A DNA stretch of 64,000 bases from Sipunculus nudus (Eukaryota; Annelida; Sipuncula; Golfingiida; Sipunculidae): contig CM049322.1 in NCBI GenBank assembly GCA_026874595.1, positions 59,464,886-59,528,885 of the forward strand, in the 5' to 3' direction. Positions 59,641 to 64,000 of this stretch are shown here, piece by piece (position 1 is the first letter of the stretch; every line of letters starts with the position of its first letter). The notes beneath the pieces were generated by a model. The model worked only from the letters and a program-made list of their open reading frames with translations. It did not search any database and was not told where the DNA came from. The translations under genes were made by a program, and so were the position numbers.

Positions 59641-61889
59641 AATTAGTTAACGGATGATAACTCCAATTTGGATATACAGATTGGCTCAAGGCTCACAGGA
59701 CCCAAATATGGAAAAGCACATAAATCCTTATAAACAAATTCAGCTGAATATAAAATATTCTGATATTTTCAGCTGAACGCCATGACCCACAGGTCCTTGT
59801 TTAATAATGAATTGCATTCTTTCATATAACACTTCGGCCCATTTTTTCTTTATTAGGTTTTTAAATGATTTCAGGCCACAAGTTTTGTTTATTACACAAT
59901 GAAAATGCGATTTATACCTAATTGGTTTGTTTAATGTACTGATTTTTTTTTTTTTTTTTTTTTTTTGCTCATTTGATATTTTTACAAATTTTGTTTTAGT
60001 TGATAAAGCAATGCTTAGTATTATACTTTGGCTCAAATCTATTATTCTTTAACTTACAGGGTTTCATTTTAGCAGGTCCATTTCCTCTTAGCAATTAAAT
60101 ACTAATATACGAAAAACCAAAAGAAATAAGTATATTTTGCATTCGCTAAAATTTACAAATTTTTCAGCTGAGCTACGTGACTATGGGTCCCTTGTTTTTT
60201 ATTTACAGTGATAATCTGATAGTGTCTGATTGTTTTGAAAGTACATGTTATACTCTATTTTTTTAATATTCACGATAAGGAAATACTCAATATTTAACTA
60301 GAAATGTGCATTCTCATGAATGCAGGCCTCCGCAATGTTAGCACTCCTTAATATGAGGTACTCCGCAACCTGTCTTTTCCTTTACATATTGGTCCATATC
60401 TCCAGGTGTATTGTTGCATATATTCCTTCAAACGTGTTTTATTCACCTATCCTTTTTCATATATGGCTGCACATTTGTGAATATTCAAGGAAGTCATTAC
60501 TGGATCCGCATCATGAGCCGGACCAAACACCGACATCTTATCGATTCGTCAATGGCCCATTCCGGAAGTGCCTTTAAACTTTCATGGGATTTCGTTTCTC
60601 ATTCCATTCATGTTGTAAACAAACACACACGCACGGGCGGGAACGAACGCATACCTGAAGGAAGCAATAAAAATAAACATTTTAGAATTCATATATACAA
60701 TTTCAAATACTGAAAAGTAATTGTTTTGAATGAGAAGTGGCAAAGACATATTGACTGAAAGTTAAAATGTATGACTAGCAGTTTTTCATATGTTTTAAAT
60801 GTTTGTCTTATTAAATGTGCCATTAATAATCCTTAAACTATCGTTATGTTATTATAAGTTAAGGTCGTGCACCAGCTTTGCTGATTGGTTTTGATCCAGA
60901 GTGATAGGTTTGTCATATGACAGTCATACTTTTTAAGATTATAACGCATACATTAACATTAATAGCGGATCTTCCATATGGAGGTATATATATATAAACC
61001 CTTATCTTTCATACCTCCCTCTGCTCCTAAATCCCCCAAAATATTGACTTTGCACCACCATCCCACCCCCCACCCCCCACCCCCAAGAAAAATGTTCCCA
61101 CGCCTTTGTATTTATCATTAATATAACTGACGAGATTTTTTGTCACGTATCTCCTCCACACCTCAGATATACATCTTTTGGCCTTGAACTGTCGGAAATG
61201 ATGCAAAGTTTAAGTCCTAAGGGGGTCATTCCCGTGTTTAAACTGAACACTATGTTATTTCACTTCATTTTCCCATAGGCGTGAATGCAACGCACATACC
61301 AAACTACACAAGGTCATCCAAGATAGTTTTAGTACAAACATACTTGACCTTGGGTAATGTGAACAATGGCAAGTGTGTCTTAGGGGAGATTTTTTTTTCA
61401 TATTTTCTGATCAACTACGAGTAATTCGGCATTAATTAATCAATGGTCTGTTACAGCGCCATCTGTCAAAAAACTAAACTTTGTGAATCCAGATCAACCA
61501 ATTCCACGTAAACACGTCGGTGTGTAATTTTGAACAGTTAACCCTATTTGAATGCACTGAACACCTTTGCAGCGAAGCGAAACTTTCGGTGTAGAGAGAC
61601 CTTAATACATCAAATTTTTGTAGAAACACATACGAGATCAGTATTATTTCGAGATCTCTTTATTAATAAGCTCAAGATCTCAAGATCTGGAGACATTAAT
61701 TTTCGATATCTTAAGACAATTTCAAAATCTCGGGGTATTGCTTCATTCTAGAAATAAATAAGGAATAAATTCCGCCTCTTAGGTTATGTGCAATTTTTAC
61801 CAAAAACAGATTTATTGATGAACGATACGTAAAACGATTGTAGGCTTGTGTACAAGATAAAAGTATCAAAGATCCAAGGTCTTAATTAT
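59641..61889. other. No gene recognised
   Basis: Contains a T-run at about 59943-59966 and a C-rich run at about 61063-61085. The frames at 60320-60713 overlap one another and show no domain. Confidence 0.45.
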
Positions 61890-62170
61890 AAGATGGAAGT
61901 ATGCGAGATCTATGGATATGCACAATATCAGCCCAATACGTTGAAGCACTCCGGAGATATGAGTTAATATAACTAAAAAAAACATACACACAAGACAAAA
62001 CGCCACAAGAACAAAAGGTGAAGTTACCAGTCTTTCTTAGCCACAAGTTCACATGTGACTCGGTGTTTTCGCCATGTTTCTGAAAGATCGGTCCAGAGGT
62101 CTTAGGGGAGTTCTCCAGAAAAAAAAACGCCGGTGGATTCTTTTGAGATTCGGTCTGTTTTGGGTTTAGA
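61890..62170 (+). repeat. Copy of the 36-kb dispersed repeat, right part
   Basis: 'gagatctatggatatgcaca', 'ggagatatgagtta' and then 'cacaagttcacatgtgactc...gttctccagaaa' match the order at about 36580-36990. Confidence 0.6.
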
Positions 62171-62209
62171 TAGAAGTTTGTTCTCCAGTCTAAAGCATTC
62201 ATGCATATT

Positions 62210-62329
62210 CCGCCGGTCCCCTGACCGAAAAACACCTGGGGACTTAATAACTTTAAACAAGCCAACAGGTCCTTGAGCGCTTCCCAATAGTCCGAATACA
62301 GTAACAATAAGCAAGCAACCCCAATTCAT
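62210..62329 (-). CDS. Candidate first exon with signal peptide (unconfirmed)
   Basis: On the minus strand an ATG at 62329 opens MNWGCLLIVTVFGLLGSAQG, a textbook signal peptide with likely cleavage after AQG or SAQ, followed by PVGLFKVIKSPG. A CCCAG|GTGTTT donor-like site near 62233 could end the exon; the frame continues to 62102 but runs into a dispersed repeat. A TATATAG box lies 35-41 bp upstream of the ATG (62364-62370). No downstream exon was found within reach on this strand. It might be a real secreted-protein first exon or a chance hydrophobic frame. Confidence 0.3.
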
Positions 62330-62558
62330 CGTCTATCAAACCAGTCATGCGATACCAAAACTCCTATATACATGCTACCATTCCAATCGAGATATGTATG
62401 TGACGAGTGAGAGCATCCTTAACATTGTACAGATGAAACCGTTCTGTATTACAAACAGATGAAGTCAAACTAACTGAACTTTGATTAACTATAAAACGAT
62501 CCCACACTGTAGAGCACTATCATCTGGATGCATTGAATTCCTGTTGTGTTAAAAATTC

Positions 62559-62566
<8 letters not shown>

Positions 62567-62612
<46 letters not shown>
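62567..62612. repeat. (TA)n(TG)n microsatellite
   Basis: A TA run followed by a TG run, uninterrupted. Confidence 0.95.
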
Positions 62613-62613
<1 letters not shown>

Positions 62614-63444
62614 CTAGATTGTTGCAAAACCATGGGATTTTAAAGTGCTCAACTAATACAAGGAGCTTAAACACACTTACCTTTGCGTACTCCAAATCAT
62701 GTCCCAGCACAGCGAGCCATTACATCCAATTTATCAATTATTCATCATAGAACTCTTGAATGTAATATTGGTCTTTGAACTGTTTATTTTTCTCGAAACT
62801 CGCTTATTTGAAGATTCTTCTTAGGTAATAAATGTACATGTGGTCAGAACATGTGTTGGCCGATTTTTTTTATATCATATCATATTGAATTGATTACTTG
62901 GGCATTTCCTTGCATAGTTTGTTTGACCAAACCTTATATTTAACTTTTTGTGTATCTATGTTGCATTTCTGCCGTTAAGTTTGATGGATTTATCTTAAGT
63001 ACTGTTGAGCTTACATTTCAGTCAAATATATCTCATTCCTTGATTGACCTCATAATTCAGTGTCTTTAACATGATGGGATATTTGACGCCAGCTCAAAGG
63101 TATAAGAAACATATTCAAGTTAGTTTAGCCATAACCAAAAACCAATATCTGGTCCAACATTTTACATTTATATTTCATTTTACCTTTAGGTTTCACAGAC
63201 AACGCCGTTGTCGAAAAAGGATTTTGTAACCAAAGAACATTCCCCAATACAATTGCTATCAACAGAAACATTTTCTCGTTGGAAACCGTTCATCTTTTTC
63301 AGTTCGGTTGGTTCAGGACCAATAAAGTTAAAGTTATGCATGTGATTTTGCTTTCACATATGTTTTCACATTTGTAAACAAAGCGGGCTGCCTTTCCGGA
63401 TTAGGACCTTTACAATAACATAGGAGGCCAGTGACTTCTCTTGC
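62613..63444. other. No gene recognised
   Basis: AT-rich sequence with no supported feature. Confidence 0.45.
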
Positions 63445-63770
63445 TAGTCTATGGGTTAGGAGGGATCACCGTGCACCCCCTCTGGAATTTTATGACATAG
63501 GTATTTTTAGATCCCCAAGTATGTCCAATTAATGAATTAAGATGATAACATTGTTTATTTTGAGATACACTACCCTTTTAGACCATTTAAAGACAACCGC
63601 GTCTTTACGCACGGCACCCACGGACAGGTAGCCTTGATAAAGTGGTAGGTGTATGTAAATGCTTATAGCTCGCTTAATATTTGTCATATTTACTTCAAAT
63701 AAACTGCATTGTCTTCACAAACAGTAGCAAAAAGTCACTAATAACAATCATCATATGAATGTATTATTTA
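63445..63770 (-). repeat. ~300-bp dispersed repeat, copy 4 (inverted)
   Basis: The best-preserved minus-strand copy: 'gggatcaccgtgcaccccct', 'ggtatttttagatccccaag', 'ccgcgtctttacgcacggca', 'gcttatagctcgcttaatat', then 'aataacaatcatcatatgaa'. It matches 17330-17655 inverted over its full length. Confidence 0.85.
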
Positions 63771-63804
63771 TTTTTGTTAATTAAGCAATTAATTACTATA
63801 CATT

Positions 63805-64000
63805 CACACTGATTTTTTTGGGAAACACCACACTTTAGGCCATTTAGAGACAACCATGTCATTACGCACGGCACCCGTGGACAGCTTGTCTTAATAAAGG
63901 GGTAGGGGTATGTATATGCTTATAGCTCGCTTAATATTTGACATAATCACTTCAATAAAGTGCATTGTATCTGCAAATACTTAGGAAATGCAATGATGAA
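63805..64000 (-). repeat. ~300-bp dispersed repeat, copy 5 (inverted, truncated by the window end)
   Basis: Begins inside the family at 'aaacaccacactttaggcca' and continues with 'attacgcacggcacccg', 'taaaggggtaggggtatgta' and 'tgcaaatactt'. It is tandem with copy 4 in the same orientation, separated by 'attaagcaattaattactat'. Confidence 0.8.

Overview
This window looks like AT-rich nuclear DNA of an invertebrate animal, most likely a bivalve mollusc. The reasons are spliced genes with GT-AG introns, no bacterial-type operons, and very dense tandem and dispersed repeats. It also holds several retroelement lineages (LINE, Penelope-like with hammerhead ribozyme) of the kind common in bivalves. 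The species assignment is inference. Gene density is low and most of the 64 kb is repeat-derived.

Layout. 1-9.1 kb: a two-exon BTB/POZ gene (5639-7078, +) inside a segmental duplication, preceded by an inverted-repeat-bounded element (2.7-4.7 kb) and followed by two minisatellites (45-bp and 48-bp units). 10.2-14.6 kb: a nest of retroelement debris. It contains a degenerate LINE reverse transcriptase flanked by inverted copies of a ~300-bp dispersed repeat, then a decayed Penelope-like element (RT + GIY-YIG) with a hammerhead-ribozyme-like motif at its 3' end. 17.3-18.4 kb: another copy of the ~300-bp repeat beside an inverted LINE endonuclease fragment. 20.9-24.9 kb: a ~3.4-kb array of 47-bp units, each carrying a branch point, pyrimidine tract and AG of a 3' splice site. 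The array runs into a real-looking cysteine-rich exon, and a second exon with the same cysteine spacing lies 300 bp further on. 26.4-27.25 kb: a 60-bp minisatellite reading as 20-residue Pro/Gln-rich repeats.

30.26-33.5 kb (-): a complete three-exon core-2/I-branching beta-1,6-N-acetylglucosaminyltransferase gene (453 aa; exon phases fit exactly). Its first intron holds long (TA)n tracts and a second hammerhead-bearing Penelope remnant. 34.1-37.5 kb: the second copy of the BTB duplication, where the gene is a deleted pseudogene; the 45-bp satellite was co-duplicated. 36-42 kb and 43.5-45 kb: diverged dispersed repeats. 41.2-42.9 and 48.5-50.5 kb: a second, diverged segmental duplication. 46.7-47.9 kb: a 21-bp array, a 160-bp TA-flanked MITE and a 25-bp array. 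50.6-51.2 kb: a LINE 3' end. 52.6-57.65 kb: a nearly full-length CR1/L2-like LINE with intact ORF1 and a frameshifted ORF2. 57.7-64 kb: mostly featureless, with a possible signal-peptide first exon at 62.3 kb (-) and two more copies of the ~300-bp repeat at the right end.

The genes do not form a pathway. The most striking object is the splice-site minisatellite at 20.9-24.3 kb leading into the cysteine-rich exons.
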